A stretch of DNA of 64,000 nucleotides from JBNKFQ01 sp050289385 (GCA_050289385.1 JBNKFQ010000204.1:1-64000), one strand, 5' to 3'. Positions 27,229-36,254 are shown, numbered from the stretch's first letter. Notes: generated by a model not told the origin, from the sequence alone. Translations and numbers: made by a program.

Positions 27229-28479
27229 ATGATTGAAAATCGTTTCTTTAAAGAATCTATCCCCTTGCTAGCCACTTATTTTTCAGGCAAAAATGTCGCG
27301 TTACGCGACATGAGAATCTCTTTATACGAGGGAGATGAGAGCGACTTCTACGTATTTGAAAATCAGCTTAAGGCTCGACACTACATTTCTATCGCATCAC
27401 TTATTCTAGAATCAATTAGAGACTTACAGGAAAGGCATTCAACACAAACAATATCATCAAGAACAGACTCTTATGGTTCAATCAGGGGTAGGCTTGATAC
27501 AAATAGATATGTAAATCAAAAATTCCAAAGAAAACAGTATCCACCATCATACCCTGTAATCGTTAGTGTTCAGTCAGCTTCAACACCAGAAAACATGTTC
27601 GCAAAAGCACTGATTGATTATACGCTTAAAGTGCTTTTGTCAATTTCAATACCAACTCATTCCGCCGAATTTGAAAGAGCAAAAAAGCAAAGAAGATACT
27701 TGCGAGATTATTTGAAAATGTCTCCGTGGTCTGAAATAACTGTAAATGGAAAGCTATCGAGATTATTTTTTGAAACTAAGCGTAGAATTAATCGGCGACA
27801 AACAAGTAACGAAAGAAGCTATTCAAAACTACTGCTTGCTTATGAAAACCTCACTGACTCAATAGACGGTGGATCAAGTATTGACAGCAACCCCCTTCTA
27901 AGGGATGTTTTTGTTACATTTCCCAGTGACCAGTCCTTCCTTGATCGTATCTTTGAGGTTTGGTGCTTGAAAAAAATTTTTGATGCCATGGCAGGCCTGG
28001 GAATCACTTGCTCTCAAATTAACTCATTGGAGTTTAGAAGAACAAAACCGATATTTACCTTTTGCTACAAGTCAAAATTAATTGAGATTTGGTTTCAAAA
28101 GCAGCTACCACCATCAAAATCAATGTGGTCATATGACACTGGCGGTAACCTCAGAGGTATACCAGATATAACAATAATATGTGGAGATGCAAATTTAATC
28201 GTAGACGCAAAAAACCGTGTAATTACTACCAACACGAGATCTGAAGAGACATATAAAATCCTTGGATACCTAGAGAATTTTAAATCATTTCTGTCCTCTA
28301 ACGTCAATTGGGGGCTGCTCATATTTACATCTAAAGATGATTTTTCGAGGTCGCTCACTTCAATTGAAGGAAGGCGAATATTGCTAACGGGTGCAAACTT
28401 GAGTGAAGAGTCACCATGCGCAATCCAGACTCTTCTAATGTCGTATATTAAAGAATGGCTTGCTGAGTTGCATTCCTAG
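27229..28479 (+). CDS. McrC-like PD-(D/E)xK nuclease subunit
   Basis: This 416-residue protein should be the cleaving subunit of the system. The N-terminal part has the McrC-type GRLD segment (87-90), and a helix FEVWCLKKIF (242-251) matches the conserved element before the nuclease core. The PD-(D/E)xK core is IPDITIICGDANLIVDAKNR (311-330), with PD at 312-313 and DAK at 326-328. It is the last gene of the operon. Its stop at 28479 lies inside the 3' end of the opposite-strand lysozyme gene, a 32-base tail-to-tail overlap. Confidence 0.9.
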   Translation: MIENRFFKESIPLLATYFSGKNVALRDMRISLYEGDESDFYVFENQLKARHYISIASLILESIRDLQERHSTQTISSRTDSYGSIRGRLDTNRYVNQKFQRKQYPPSYPVIVSVQSASTPENMFAKALIDYTLKVLLSISIPTHSAEFERAKKQRRYLRDYLKMSPWSEITVNGKLSRLFFETKRRINRRQTSNERSYSKLLLAYENLTDSIDGGSSIDSNPLLRDVFVTFPSDQSFLDRIFEVWCLKKIFDAMAGLGITCSQINSLEFRRTKPIFTFCYKSKLIEIWFQKQLPPSKSMWSYDTGGNLRGIPDITIICGDANLIVDAKNRVITTNTRSEETYKILGYLENFKSFLSSNVNWGLLIFTSKDDFSRSLTSIEGRRILLTGANLSEESPCAIQTLLMSYIKEWLAELHS

Positions 28480-28918
28480 ATCTAGAAAACTGGTAAAAAT
28501 CCGACTCGGCACTGCGCCGCTTGAAGAGGCCGTTTAGCTTTCGCCCACCCGCCCACACCCATCGCATAAACTGCTCAGGCACTTCGCTGTGAGCTCGGCG
28601 GTTGACCTTGCGTCTCAGAGTCGATCGCTGTAAAGCGCCCGCACCCAGGTTGAAGGTGAAGGAGACCAGCGCATCAAACTGGCCATCGGTCAGGGGGACA
28701 TCGATCAGGCGCAGGACAGCGCTTTCCGCTGCATGGACATCTCGGCGCAGCAAGTCTTCGGCCTCTGCCTCCATGATGCCCTGCTCGTATCGCTCCGCTT
28801 CCCTCACTAAATGTCCATACCCGATGGTTGGGTAACCTGCCGGGCAAATGTAAACAGTCGGGCTAAAACCTTCGAATCGCTTGATCAGGTCAATGCCATC
28901 TTGAGTAACATGGCGCAT
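28448..28918 (-). CDS. Phage endolysin, GH24 lysozyme (lambda-R/P22-type)
   Basis: The endolysin cleaves the glycan strands of peptidoglycan at lysis. The 156 residues carry the GH24 triad spacing: E16 (IKRFEGF), eight residues, C25, five residues, T31 (PAGYPTIGYGH). C25 stands where T4 lysozyme has Asp, as in P22-type enzymes. The fold continues with LTDGQFDALVSFTFNLGAGA and ends near RRSAESDFY. The last dozen residues lie in the overlap with the McrC-like gene and look unlike the family, so the tail may have been replaced when the cargo was joined. There is no SAR segment, so a holin is needed for release. Confidence 0.93.
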   Translation of the reverse strand: MRHVTQDGIDLIKRFEGFSPTVYICPAGYPTIGYGHLVREAERYEQGIMEAEAEDLLRRDVHAAESAVLRLIDVPLTDGQFDALVSFTFNLGAGALQRSTLRRKVNRRAHSEVPEQFMRWVWAGGRKLNGLFKRRSAESDFYQFSRSRNATQQAIL

Positions 28919-28919
28919 A

Positions 28920-29378
28920 TTACTGCCCCCGAGCTTTTGCCAAGGCGCGCTGGCCGAACCAGAAGCTCATCACCGCTGCAAACAGTGCTTGTGTTTCTGG
29001 GTCCCAGATTTGCGGCAGAGCCACAACAAACTCCATACCTTGATCAACCACCAGCACGTAAAGCGCGCTGACCTTCACTGTCGTAAACAATATGAAGAAG
29101 GCGTAGGTGATGACTGGCCGTACCGAAGCCCGCAGGCTATCCACCCAAGTCACACCGGAAGGTTGGCTATCGTGTTTGAGTAATGCCAGGCTTTCGCTGA
29201 TATCGGCATTGACCGCTATTTCTTCCAGCCGCTGGTTATGCCCAAGGCGCATCTGCTCCATCTGCCGGTCGAGAATTTGCAGTTCATGGGCGCGGTCTTG
29301 TTTGTCTTGCCAGATCTTTAGCAAATCCGGTAACGCGCTGGAGATAAAGCCCAGCAAACTGCCAAGTAAAGTCAGCAT
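28920..29378 (-). CDS. Probable holin-like phage membrane protein
   Basis: A 152-residue protein directly upstream of the endolysin gene. I choose ATG 29378 because GGAGG lies eight bases before it; a longer reading from 29417 lacks support. It has an N-terminal hydrophobic helix (LTLLGSLLGFISSALPDLL), a charged helical middle (QDRAHELQILDRQMEQMRLGHNQRLEE) and two C-terminal membrane segments (VITYAFFILFTTVKVSALYVL, FAAVMSFWFGQRALAK). This is the layout of the three-TM phage holin family. Position and topology support a holin, but assignment rests on pattern only. Confidence 0.75.
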   Translation of the reverse strand: MLTLLGSLLGFISSALPDLLKIWQDKQDRAHELQILDRQMEQMRLGHNQRLEEIAVNADISESLALLKHDSQPSGVTWVDSLRASVRPVITYAFFILFTTVKVSALYVLVVDQGMEFVVALPQIWDPETQALFAAVMSFWFGQRALAKARGQ

Positions 29379-29379
29379 G

Positions 29380-29670
29380 TTATTGTCCTCCGAACAGTTT
29401 AAGCTTGATGGCAGCACCCAGCAGCAAGGTGGCCAGGATGCCGGTAGTGGCTACTTTCACGATGGTTTGCCAAGCGGTGCGGCGCGCGTCTCGCCAAGCT
29501 TCCAAGAGGTCTCGCAGTTCACGAATGTCTCGCGCTGCGTGACCGTTCTCCAAACCCAGATGGGCAAGCACTCGTTCGGCACCGCGCTCGGCGGCGCAAT
29601 TAAGCAGGTCCTCAAATTCTTCGCGCGGCATCATCACCATGCCGCTGTCTTTTTCTTTGGCTGGCGCCAT
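29380..29670 (-). CDS. Small phage membrane protein, DUF6127-like
   Basis: A 96-residue protein with a soluble helical N-terminus (MVMMPREEFEDLLNCAAERGAERVLAHLGL, then RDIRELRDLLEAWRDARRTAW) and one C-terminal membrane helix (TIVKVATTGILATLLLGAAIKL). This resembles the DUF6127 family found beside lysis genes of siphoviruses, as far as I can recall the family. It ends two bases before the holin-like start, forming a lysis cassette of three genes. It may be an antiholin or spanin-like accessory; that is inference. Confidence 0.7.
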   Translation of the reverse strand: MAPAKEKDSGMVMMPREEFEDLLNCAAERGAERVLAHLGLENGHAARDIRELRDLLEAWRDARRTAWQTIVKVATTGILATLLLGAAIKLKLFGGQ

Positions 29671-29696
29671 TTCTGATCTCCTAAAACGGTCGCTCT

Positions 29697-29730
29697 TTAA
29701 AAAACAAAACCGCCTCGAAGGCGGTCTTTT
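29697..29730 (-). terminator. Rho-independent terminator between tail and lysis genes
   Basis: ACCGCC and GGCGGT form a perfect stem (29709-29725). On the minus strand it is followed by TTTTGTTTTTT. It would partly separate the tail operon from the lysis cassette. The plus strand also has TCTTTT after the stem. Confidence 0.8.
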
Positions 29731-29747
29731 GAAACGTTGTGGTGGCG

Positions 29748-30101
29748 TTAGATTGCAATGCCTGGACTCCAGCCAGTGGGCTTGTAAGCTGACAGCACTT
29801 CTTCATCTTCGATAAAGCACAGCCAGCCAAGCTTAGGTATGTAGTACTCCCAGGTGTTTGCGATGCGCACCGCTATCTGGCCGGTTTTTCCTGACCACAC
29901 ACCGGTAGCGCCGGCTGGGATCAGGTAACGATCTCCATTTGCAGGGCTGGCCGGTGGCGTGGTCAGGTCTCGGTCGATCACCGAAAGCCCCACCACCGCG
30001 CCGAGCCGTTTCAGGTTGGTGTCCATTCCGGTGCCCCAGCCACTTTCGCCCAGTGTCCAGCCATAGTTGAGTCCAAGGTTTGGGTCGGTTGATGCAGGCA
30101 T
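29748..30101 (-). CDS. DUF2793-like phage tail protein
   Basis: A 117-residue protein starting at ATG 30101, which overlaps the stop of the J-like gene as TGATG. The stretch SVIDRDLTTPPASPANGDRYLIPAGATGVWSGKTGQIAVRIANTWEYYIPKLGWL (positions about 40-95) has the pattern of DUF2793, a small domain found at the ends of phage tail operons and in tail fibres. It is the last structural gene before the lysis cassette and probably decorates the tail tip. The fold assignment is from recall. Confidence 0.75.
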   Translation of the reverse strand: MPASTDPNLGLNYGWTLGESGWGTGMDTNLKRLGAVVGLSVIDRDLTTPPASPANGDRYLIPAGATGVWSGKTGQIAVRIANTWEYYIPKLGWLCFIEDEEVLSAYKPTGWSPGIAI

Positions 30102-32287
30102 CAAATACCTCCGTAATAGTCGTTGTAATGCAGGCCGTAACCGGCTCGTTCAAAAGCGATGGAATGTTTCTGCAGGCTGATCACACCTGACCGATTGGCT
30201 TCCAGTTCGATGCGCAAGGCTGCGTTGGGTCGGCCAAGGCCTGAGTCGGCGGTGTCGTCTGCCAATGTGTAGGTTTGGCTGGTACCCGTCAGGCCACTGT
30301 AGGTGCGGCGTAAACTGCCGGTTTCGCCATAGATGCGCAGCGTGTAGGTCACACCCGGCTCCGGGCCGATGTTGCCGTTGGTCTGGGCAACCAAACTGAC
30401 GGTTTGGCTTAAACGGTCACGGTGTGCCCAGCTGATCACCAGATCGTTTTTCGCGGCCTGCGGATAACGCACGTTGTTAATGCGTACATTGCCCGGCGGG
30501 TATGGCCGATCCTGCCTGCGGTTCATGGTCAGTGAATCGGTCGGTGCCGAGTTGAGCGCCAATGTCCCTTTCCCGGTGGTGGTGAGCATCCGCACGTTAA
30601 CGGTTTCACCCGAGGCGTATTCCGTTGGGTCCACACCTTGGGCGCCATCGGCAAACCAGATCTGAGTACCAGCGCTGTGGGGTGCCGTAACAGTATCCAT
30701 CACTCCACGCGTCAGCGTCAGGCTTTGGGTCGCCGTATTAATCGCCGTGACCAGCACCACTTCGTTGTTGATATAGGCATAGCTGCCAACACTGACCAGA
30801 TCGAGATCCAGCTCGCTGTGATAAAAGGTGGTGCTGGTGACCTCCTGGATCAGGTCGGCACCCAACACGGCCGTTGGGCAGAATTCGGCTTGCGCTCGTG
30901 GTGTGTACACCGAACTTGAGCTGGTCTTACTGTTGAGCTCGTAATTCATAGCGCCCGGTGTCGGCCGACCTGCCAGGGTTTGCAGGTAGCAGTCGGTCGG
31001 ATCCAGGTAATCCAAATCCGCTGCACTCATCGCCAGCGCTAAATCCCAGTACGGGGTTTCAAGCAATCGGCGCGGTATGGCGACGGTCGGCTCGGGCACC
31101 GGGTCAATCCAGCCAGTGGGTTGCGCACCGGTATAGCTGGCTGCGGGAAGTCCAAACACATCCTCAACGGCTTCAATGCTGATGGTGCCATCGGTCAGGG
31201 TGCCGCCATCGACATTGGCGATGCGAAGCACCAATCCTTCGATACCAAACGCGGGCCAGACCAGCTTAAACACATCACCCGGATAAAGATTCCAGGCTTG
31301 GCGATTCACCTTGAGGCGCACTTTTGCCAAGGGCGTGGAAACCGCAGCCAAATCTCGCATAGCCACGCGCGATGCAAGACTGTCGGAGGTGATGCCCGGG
31401 TAGCGACGGGTTTGCGATACCACTGCTCCCTGCGCCTGAATATTGGCCAGATCCTGGACCGCGATACTGGTTTCTTTGAAGGTGTCAGGCTTGGTGTAGA
31501 TCAGCACCAGCTCGTTGGTGGTTTCACCCCAAGCAGCACGCTGATAGCTTTCCAGTTCGATGACATTGTCTGGGTCTAACACTCGCAAGGTCGCTACATC
31601 ATAGTCGGCGCGAATCAGCTTCAAAACAAAGCGACCGGTCGCTGGCGAGGTGGTGAGCACACCGCCAATGTGGTCCATGATCTCTTTGATAAATTGTTCG
31701 ATCTTGCTCTGCTGCAGCCAGATCATGTTCAGACCAAAGCCTTCACTGTGCAGCGTATCGGCAGCAGCTTTGAAGGAGGCATCGTCCAGACTGGCACTGG
31801 GATAGCCCATGCCCCAGTCGGCATTGGTCAGGCACTCATACACCATGTGTGCCGGGTTAGCGCCACCGTTGATTTCTGCCTTGGTGGCATGCCAGCTACG
31901 AAAGCATCGCTTAACGCGCACCGCCCAGGGTTTCATGTAGGGGTTGTTGGCAGCGATATACACCTGCCGCAAGATCAGACTTAGCAGACCCCGGTAGGCA
32001 GGTTGCGGCGATCCGATTTTGGACACCAGATAATCGTTGGGTGCCTGAGTGCTTTGCCCGAATGCCAGATCCACGCCGCCAGACACGCCACCCTCACGCT
32101 TTTCACCACCGAAGAGTTCAGGTTTATCCAGTGTGATGCGGCCACTGCCGGATAGATTCCCACTCCAGGCCTGCCGATCGGCCACCTGAATTTCGGTCAC
32201 TGCGTCCACCGGGCCGTGGCAAATCGCCAAATGCATGCCGAGGTAATAGCGATAGCCGACGGTTTGTTTTTTACTGCTGCCGCCCAT
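30101..32287 (-). CDS. Tail tip / central fibre protein (gpJ-like)
   Basis: The 728-residue protein is the likely host-specificity hub at the tail tip. Its N-terminus (GYRYYLGMHLAICHGPVDAVTEIQVADRQAW) is typical of the gpJ-like tip proteins of siphoviruses and gene transfer agents. The middle contains the tail-protein domain (EINGGANPAHMVYECLTNADWGMGYP). The C-terminal part (about 600-728) has fibronectin-like beta repeats (PPGNVRINNVRYPQ, YTLRIYGETGSL). The start overlaps the preceding small gene. Variation in its C-terminus between related prophages would reflect receptor choice. Confidence 0.85.
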   Translation of the reverse strand: MGGSSKKQTVGYRYYLGMHLAICHGPVDAVTEIQVADRQAWSGNLSGSGRITLDKPELFGGEKREGGVSGGVDLAFGQSTQAPNDYLVSKIGSPQPAYRGLLSLILRQVYIAANNPYMKPWAVRVKRCFRSWHATKAEINGGANPAHMVYECLTNADWGMGYPSASLDDASFKAAADTLHSEGFGLNMIWLQQSKIEQFIKEIMDHIGGVLTTSPATGRFVLKLIRADYDVATLRVLDPDNVIELESYQRAAWGETTNELVLIYTKPDTFKETSIAVQDLANIQAQGAVVSQTRRYPGITSDSLASRVAMRDLAAVSTPLAKVRLKVNRQAWNLYPGDVFKLVWPAFGIEGLVLRIANVDGGTLTDGTISIEAVEDVFGLPAASYTGAQPTGWIDPVPEPTVAIPRRLLETPYWDLALAMSAADLDYLDPTDCYLQTLAGRPTPGAMNYELNSKTSSSSVYTPRAQAEFCPTAVLGADLIQEVTSTTFYHSELDLDLVSVGSYAYINNEVVLVTAINTATQSLTLTRGVMDTVTAPHSAGTQIWFADGAQGVDPTEYASGETVNVRMLTTTGKGTLALNSAPTDSLTMNRRQDRPYPPGNVRINNVRYPQAAKNDLVISWAHRDRLSQTVSLVAQTNGNIGPEPGVTYTLRIYGETGSLRRTYSGLTGTSQTYTLADDTADSGLGRPNAALRIELEANRSGVISLQKHSIAFERAGYGLHYNDYYGGI

Positions 32288-32498
32288 GCTCGTCTCCGTT
32301 GGTATCGCTATTCACACGACTTTGCGCCACAGCAACCACGGCTTCAGCCATAGCATCATCGGTGGCCAGCAGTTGCTTGGCTTCTATGCCTTGATTGATA
32401 AAGTCAGCCCAATCCAGCTGATGTCGGATAAACCAGGAGCGCGCGCCTCGATTGCAATATCCGAGAGCTCGCATATCGGCGTGAATCACAATGAGCAT
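32271..32498 (-). CDS. Small phage tail-region protein
   Basis: A 75-residue protein. I choose ATG 32498, because it overlaps the TGA of the preceding gene as TGATG; a longer reading from 32552 would overlap that gene deeply. The sequence (MLIVIHADMRALGYCNRGARSWFIRHQLDW, then DDAMAEAVVAVAQSR) has no recognised domain. Small proteins of this size often sit just upstream of the gpJ-like gene in siphoviruses. No function is proposed. Confidence 0.65.
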   Translation of the reverse strand: MLIVIHADMRALGYCNRGARSWFIRHQLDWADFINQGIEAKQLLATDDAMAEAVVAVAQSRVNSDTNGDEHGRQQ

Positions 32499-32728
32499 CA
32501 CTTCTTGCCCCCTTTGGAACGGATAGGCGTGGTACGCAGATCGCCATACCAAACTACGTTGGCACTGCGTACCAGCACTGTGCCAAACACTACCGGCACC
32601 GGCCGCCCTTCATCGGCGGTTGGTGCGTCAAAGTCTTTGAGTTCGGCGGCTTGTGGTTGTGGCGTTTTGGGTTGCAGCGCGTACTGCACCAACACGCTGA
32701 TGACTAATACAGCGATAGCTGCCCACAT
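32498..32728 (-). CDS. Small phage tail assembly protein with N-terminal membrane segment
   Basis: A 76-residue protein with a hydrophobic start (WAAIAVLVISVLVQYAL) and then the motif VPVVFGTVLVRSANVVWYGDLRT, a stretch seen near the N-termini of siphovirus tail tip proteins. It is translationally linked to the next small gene (TGATG). Its position between the BR0599-like gene and the gpJ-like gene points to tail tip assembly. Confidence 0.65.
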   Translation of the reverse strand: MWAAIAVLVISVLVQYALQPKTPQPQAAELKDFDAPTADEGRPVPVVFGTVLVRSANVVWYGDLRTTPIRSKGGKK

Positions 32729-32750
32729 AAACTGGTCTCACAAATAGGTG

Positions 32751-33560
32751 TTAATAAATCGGGCTACCGCCGAATGGATTTTTAGTCGGGATAAACGGGA
32801 AACCACCAAAGTTTTCGCTATTTCCGAATTTGCTGTTGCAGGTATTCAGGGTTCGATCACAGCCCGGATACAACGTGATGGCATCACCCACGGCAAGACC
32901 TGGCGGCACTGCCGACAACGTGATAGCGTCACTATTGTGGCCGGTGATCATGCGCTTTTCGGTAATGCCATTGGCGGCCCAAGTGGCATAGCCACCAGCG
33001 AAATGACCCACAGGAAAACCTGCTGCGGTTGGCACACTCAAAAGCGTTCCGTTCAGCGATGCCACGTTACCGGTCACTCGAAACACCACGGCACTGGCAC
33101 CGCAGGCAGTGCCATACAATACGTGAGGGCAATTGCGCTGATACAAACGGCGCAGGCCGATGCGTTGCAGGCTGGTATACACCGGCTCGCAGTTCAGCTC
33201 GACTTCTGAGCCTCGCCATTCGGCATTAAGAACGCGGCCCATCCAGACCGCCACGGTTTCACCATCACCCCGATGCTGGCGGTAGAGGGTCAACAAGGTG
33301 ATCTCTGACGGCGGTGTAGCGATAAAGTCCTGAGCAACCTCGATGTCGCGCGCAAAAGTAATGCGCAGACCGGTTTTGCCCATTTCGGTGGACTGCTCAA
33401 TACTGCTGCGTTTTACCGGCACCGCCAGGTATTCATAACTACCATACAAGGCATCATCCGCAGCACTGGTATAACGCCAGGAATCACCGCCGCGACGAAA
33501 TTCATACAGCTCGACCGGACTGCTGTCAGCGGCCGAGACTTCTCGGTTGGCATAACTCAT
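32751..33560 (-). CDS. Phage BR0599 family (DUF2163-type) tail protein
   Basis: The 269-residue protein has the N-terminal pattern of the phage BR0599/DUF2163 family (SSPVELYEFRRGGDSWRYTSAADD, then YLAVPVKRSSIEQS) and the Cys-containing C-terminal region (YQRNCPHVLYGTACGA, GCDRTLNTCNSKFGNSENFGGFPFIP) typical of tail hub proteins related to gpL of lambda, whose cysteines may bind an Fe-S cluster. It sits between the large tail protein and the tip genes, consistent with a distal tail or hub role. Confidence 0.85.
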   Translation of the reverse strand: MSYANREVSAADSSPVELYEFRRGGDSWRYTSAADDALYGSYEYLAVPVKRSSIEQSTEMGKTGLRITFARDIEVAQDFIATPPSEITLLTLYRQHRGDGETVAVWMGRVLNAEWRGSEVELNCEPVYTSLQRIGLRRLYQRNCPHVLYGTACGASAVVFRVTGNVASLNGTLLSVPTAAGFPVGHFAGGYATWAANGITEKRMITGHNSDAITLSAVPPGLAVGDAITLYPGCDRTLNTCNSKFGNSENFGGFPFIPTKNPFGGSPIY

Positions 33561-33605
33561 GGTGAAAACTCGTGAAGTAAATTCGGCAGTCGATCGGACG
33601 ACGAA

Positions 33606-35297
33606 TCATGTGTCGTCCTTAAGGCTACGCAGTGTCAGTGACACCTCGGCCAATTGATCGGTGTGATGGGCGATTTCCACGGCGTCAGTATCGAGCCTGA
33701 CCAGTTTCATAAAGGCGATGTAACGGATCTGCGTTGGCAGAATCGCCACACCCAACACGCTGTCGATGGCCACACTTTCGGTGGCATCGTTCAGCGTTGT
33801 TACACCGGTCACACGACGGAAATAGTTCTGCCCATTGGTGGTGGCGATCACAATGTCCTGGCGACCGATGCCTGCTCCACCATTGGCGGCGAAGGAACGG
33901 TTATCCACAGTGATGGCTGAATCAAAAGCGCCAATCGGGCTGGTGAGTTCCAAATCAGCCTGAAAACTTGGCAGCCAAAACGGCTTCAGTTTGCCTGCCC
34001 GAGCCGCGAGCCATGCTCGAAAATCTGCGATAGCATCCCGTCCGTTCAGCAACCAGTGATGCGTTCTTCGAACCGAACCGGTTCCCGACAGATCATCAAG
34101 AGCGCGACGCCCGGTCAGATAATCCAGCTCCACCAGCTTGCGCGAGTGCTCGGCATCAATGTCCTCAGCCCAGTTGCTTGGGGTCATCAGTACCGCAAAG
34201 CCACGGTATTGCACCGGCTCAACCATTGCCGCTGCCAGCCACTCCTCTTCTAACTGAAAACGCGAGCGTGTCTGCACAATGGCATCGCTGAGGTATCTCA
34301 ACTTGATGTCGTTTTGCAGTCGAGCAGGTTTTACCGGCAGCAATTTACTGCCCGCTGGCCAGCTTTTTTCCAATGGACTTTTCAGACTCAGCAGACCCGC
34401 TTGAATATCGGTGATCTCGGCGAATTCTGAATCGCTGCCTTTGACCAATCCCACTAGGCCACCCACTTCAAAATCAAGGCTATCGGTGTTGACGAGAATT
34501 GACGTCGCGCCAGAATTAATGGCCTGACTGGTGATTTGCACTTCCTGCCACAGCGGCAAACCAAACACCCGCGCCTGCCAGGCATGTAGCAGGTTCTCCA
34601 GCTTCACACGTTCTCGGTGCGATCCCAACAACTGACTGTATTCCAGCGTTCGTCGAGCACCGGTGCGTAAGCGCACCCGTTGTTCACGGCCGGAATGGGA
34701 CTCCATCACCTGGGTGAGCCATTCCAAGCGTTCAATCACAGGCTGTGACCAGTCGGGTGAAAACACCCAGCCCACAATGCGTCGGCCAGTGGCTCCTAGC
34801 GTGACGGTGTCGAGCGTGAACATGAATTCGAACCGCGCGTTTACCGTTGGCGGGCCGTTCGGCGTTACCGACAACTGATACAGGCGCGACTCATTGGCAC
34901 CAAACACCGTCGGTGCTGGTGCCGGCCCGAGCAGTGTCATGCCTTCGCCACCCTGAACTTGTATTGCCGTCAGGGTGTTGCTGGTCAGGTAGGCATTCCA
35001 CACCTCAATGGTGCGGCTTTGCTCTGAGGCTAAGCTGCCCAAACTGATGCGGTTTGGCAGCAGATGTACCCGATAATAAAAATCGTCGAAATAACTGGGG
35101 ATGGTTGTCCCGATTAAGGCGCGTTGTGCGGGTACCGAAACATCCGGTGCATAAGTGCAGCTGCCACTGATACCTATAGGTGTATCACTGACGGTATAGG
35201 GATAAATGGCCGCGACGTTGTAGCCATCCTGCGCGAGCAGTGGATTCAATGAACCTGCCTGCGCAGATTCCAGTACCGCGCCGGTCAGGATGGGCAT
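33606..35297 (-). CDS. Phage tail structural protein, unrecognised
   Basis: A 563-residue protein with a clear ribosome site (GGAG, six bases before ATG 35297). It looks soluble and beta-rich, with several turns of the type QVGGLVGLVKGSDSEFAEI. It carries no membrane helix or enzymatic motif. Genes of this size are regularly found directly upstream of BR0599-type genes in siphovirus prophages, so a distal tail or baseplate role is probable. I do not recognise a named domain. Confidence 0.75.
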   Translation of the reverse strand: MPILTGAVLESAQAGSLNPLLAQDGYNVAAIYPYTVSDTPIGISGSCTYAPDVSVPAQRALIGTTIPSYFDDFYYRVHLLPNRISLGSLASEQSRTIEVWNAYLTSNTLTAIQVQGGEGMTLLGPAPAPTVFGANESRLYQLSVTPNGPPTVNARFEFMFTLDTVTLGATGRRIVGWVFSPDWSQPVIERLEWLTQVMESHSGREQRVRLRTGARRTLEYSQLLGSHRERVKLENLLHAWQARVFGLPLWQEVQITSQAINSGATSILVNTDSLDFEVGGLVGLVKGSDSEFAEITDIQAGLLSLKSPLEKSWPAGSKLLPVKPARLQNDIKLRYLSDAIVQTRSRFQLEEEWLAAAMVEPVQYRGFAVLMTPSNWAEDIDAEHSRKLVELDYLTGRRALDDLSGTGSVRRTHHWLLNGRDAIADFRAWLAARAGKLKPFWLPSFQADLELTSPIGAFDSAITVDNRSFAANGGAGIGRQDIVIATTNGQNYFRRVTGVTTLNDATESVAIDSVLGVAILPTQIRYIAFMKLVRLDTDAVEIAHHTDQLAEVSLTLRSLKDDT

Positions 35298-35321
35298 AAT
35301 TAACTCCGAACAGTCTCTGAG

Positions 35322-36254
35322 TTACGGCCCGTCATAGCGCACTGCCATGGCGACGGTGCCCGAGTGATTGGCCTGGTTGTAGGGCGATGCGTTGCGACTG
35401 GTGGTGTTCTTGCGATACACCGGTGCGATAAACCAACGTTCAGCACCTAGCGTGATAATCTGGCCATCGTCGATGTTGTCGTTTCGCGTCATGCGTAAGT
35501 GCGGCAGCTCTGCCACATGGGACCAAAAGCTGGAGGGTTGTGCCGCCATGATATGCACTCGAGTCAGGACCGCTTCGCCGTTCCAGTTATTGGGTTGCGT
35601 GGTTAGCTGAGTGCCGGCCGCGATGGTGGCGCGCGCGTTGTTTGGGTTCGATGGCGAATGACTATTTGGATTATTCCACCAGCCATGACCGTTGAAATCC
35701 AGATAGATAGAGCTCGCCAAAACTCCGGTCGTATCATTGGATTGCCAAAACGGCGCGCCTGATGTATTGCCGCCACCACTTCCCCAACTGCCACTCGCCT
35801 GGATTGCTACTCCGGCACTGGTACTGATATCCGAGGTGGCTGTGCCCCAATGCCAGATACCATTTCCCTGAACACCAAAGGTGCGCGCCTGACCCAGTGC
35901 CAGCCATTGCCACCACATCACCTGATAGTTCACCGCGAGGATGATGTCGTCAGGATCCGTATGCACAAAGATGTGATAGGTCACTGGATAACTGAGTAGC
36001 GTATTACCTGATTGACGCAGACGATCAGTAATGCCGACCAGCTTGACCGCTGGCGTGTCTAAGGTTGCACCGCTGTAGCCAAGTGCCGCTTGCACTAAAA
36101 AATTCAAACCGCTGGTGCTGAGGCGTCCGTGAATCGGTCCTTTGTGCAGTACGCTGTTGGTAGAGTCCCAGGTCCAGCCATTGTCGGTGCCAGCCGTGAC
36201 AACCGCATTCAATAGATCGCTGGCCGAGTTGGCCAGCCCGGTTACATAGGGCAT
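35322..36254 (-). CDS. Phage tail-region protein, possible fibre component A
   Basis: A 310-residue protein starting at ATG 36254, linked to the preceding gene by TGATG. It opens MPYVTGLANSASDLLNAVVTAGTDNGWTWD and is rich in Trp, Gly, Ser and Asn (for example SGSWGSGGGNTSGAPFWQSNDTTG). This composition is usual in receptor-binding or fibre-like proteins. It shares its opening pattern and size with the next gene. No domain is recognised. Confidence 0.7.
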   Translation of the reverse strand: MPYVTGLANSASDLLNAVVTAGTDNGWTWDSTNSVLHKGPIHGRLSTSGLNFLVQAALGYSGATLDTPAVKLVGITDRLRQSGNTLLSYPVTYHIFVHTDPDDIILAVNYQVMWWQWLALGQARTFGVQGNGIWHWGTATSDISTSAGVAIQASGSWGSGGGNTSGAPFWQSNDTTGVLASSIYLDFNGHGWWNNPNSHSPSNPNNARATIAAGTQLTTQPNNWNGEAVLTRVHIMAAQPSSFWSHVAELPHLRMTRNDNIDDGQIITLGAERWFIAPVYRKNTTSRNASPYNQANHSGTVAMAVRYDGP

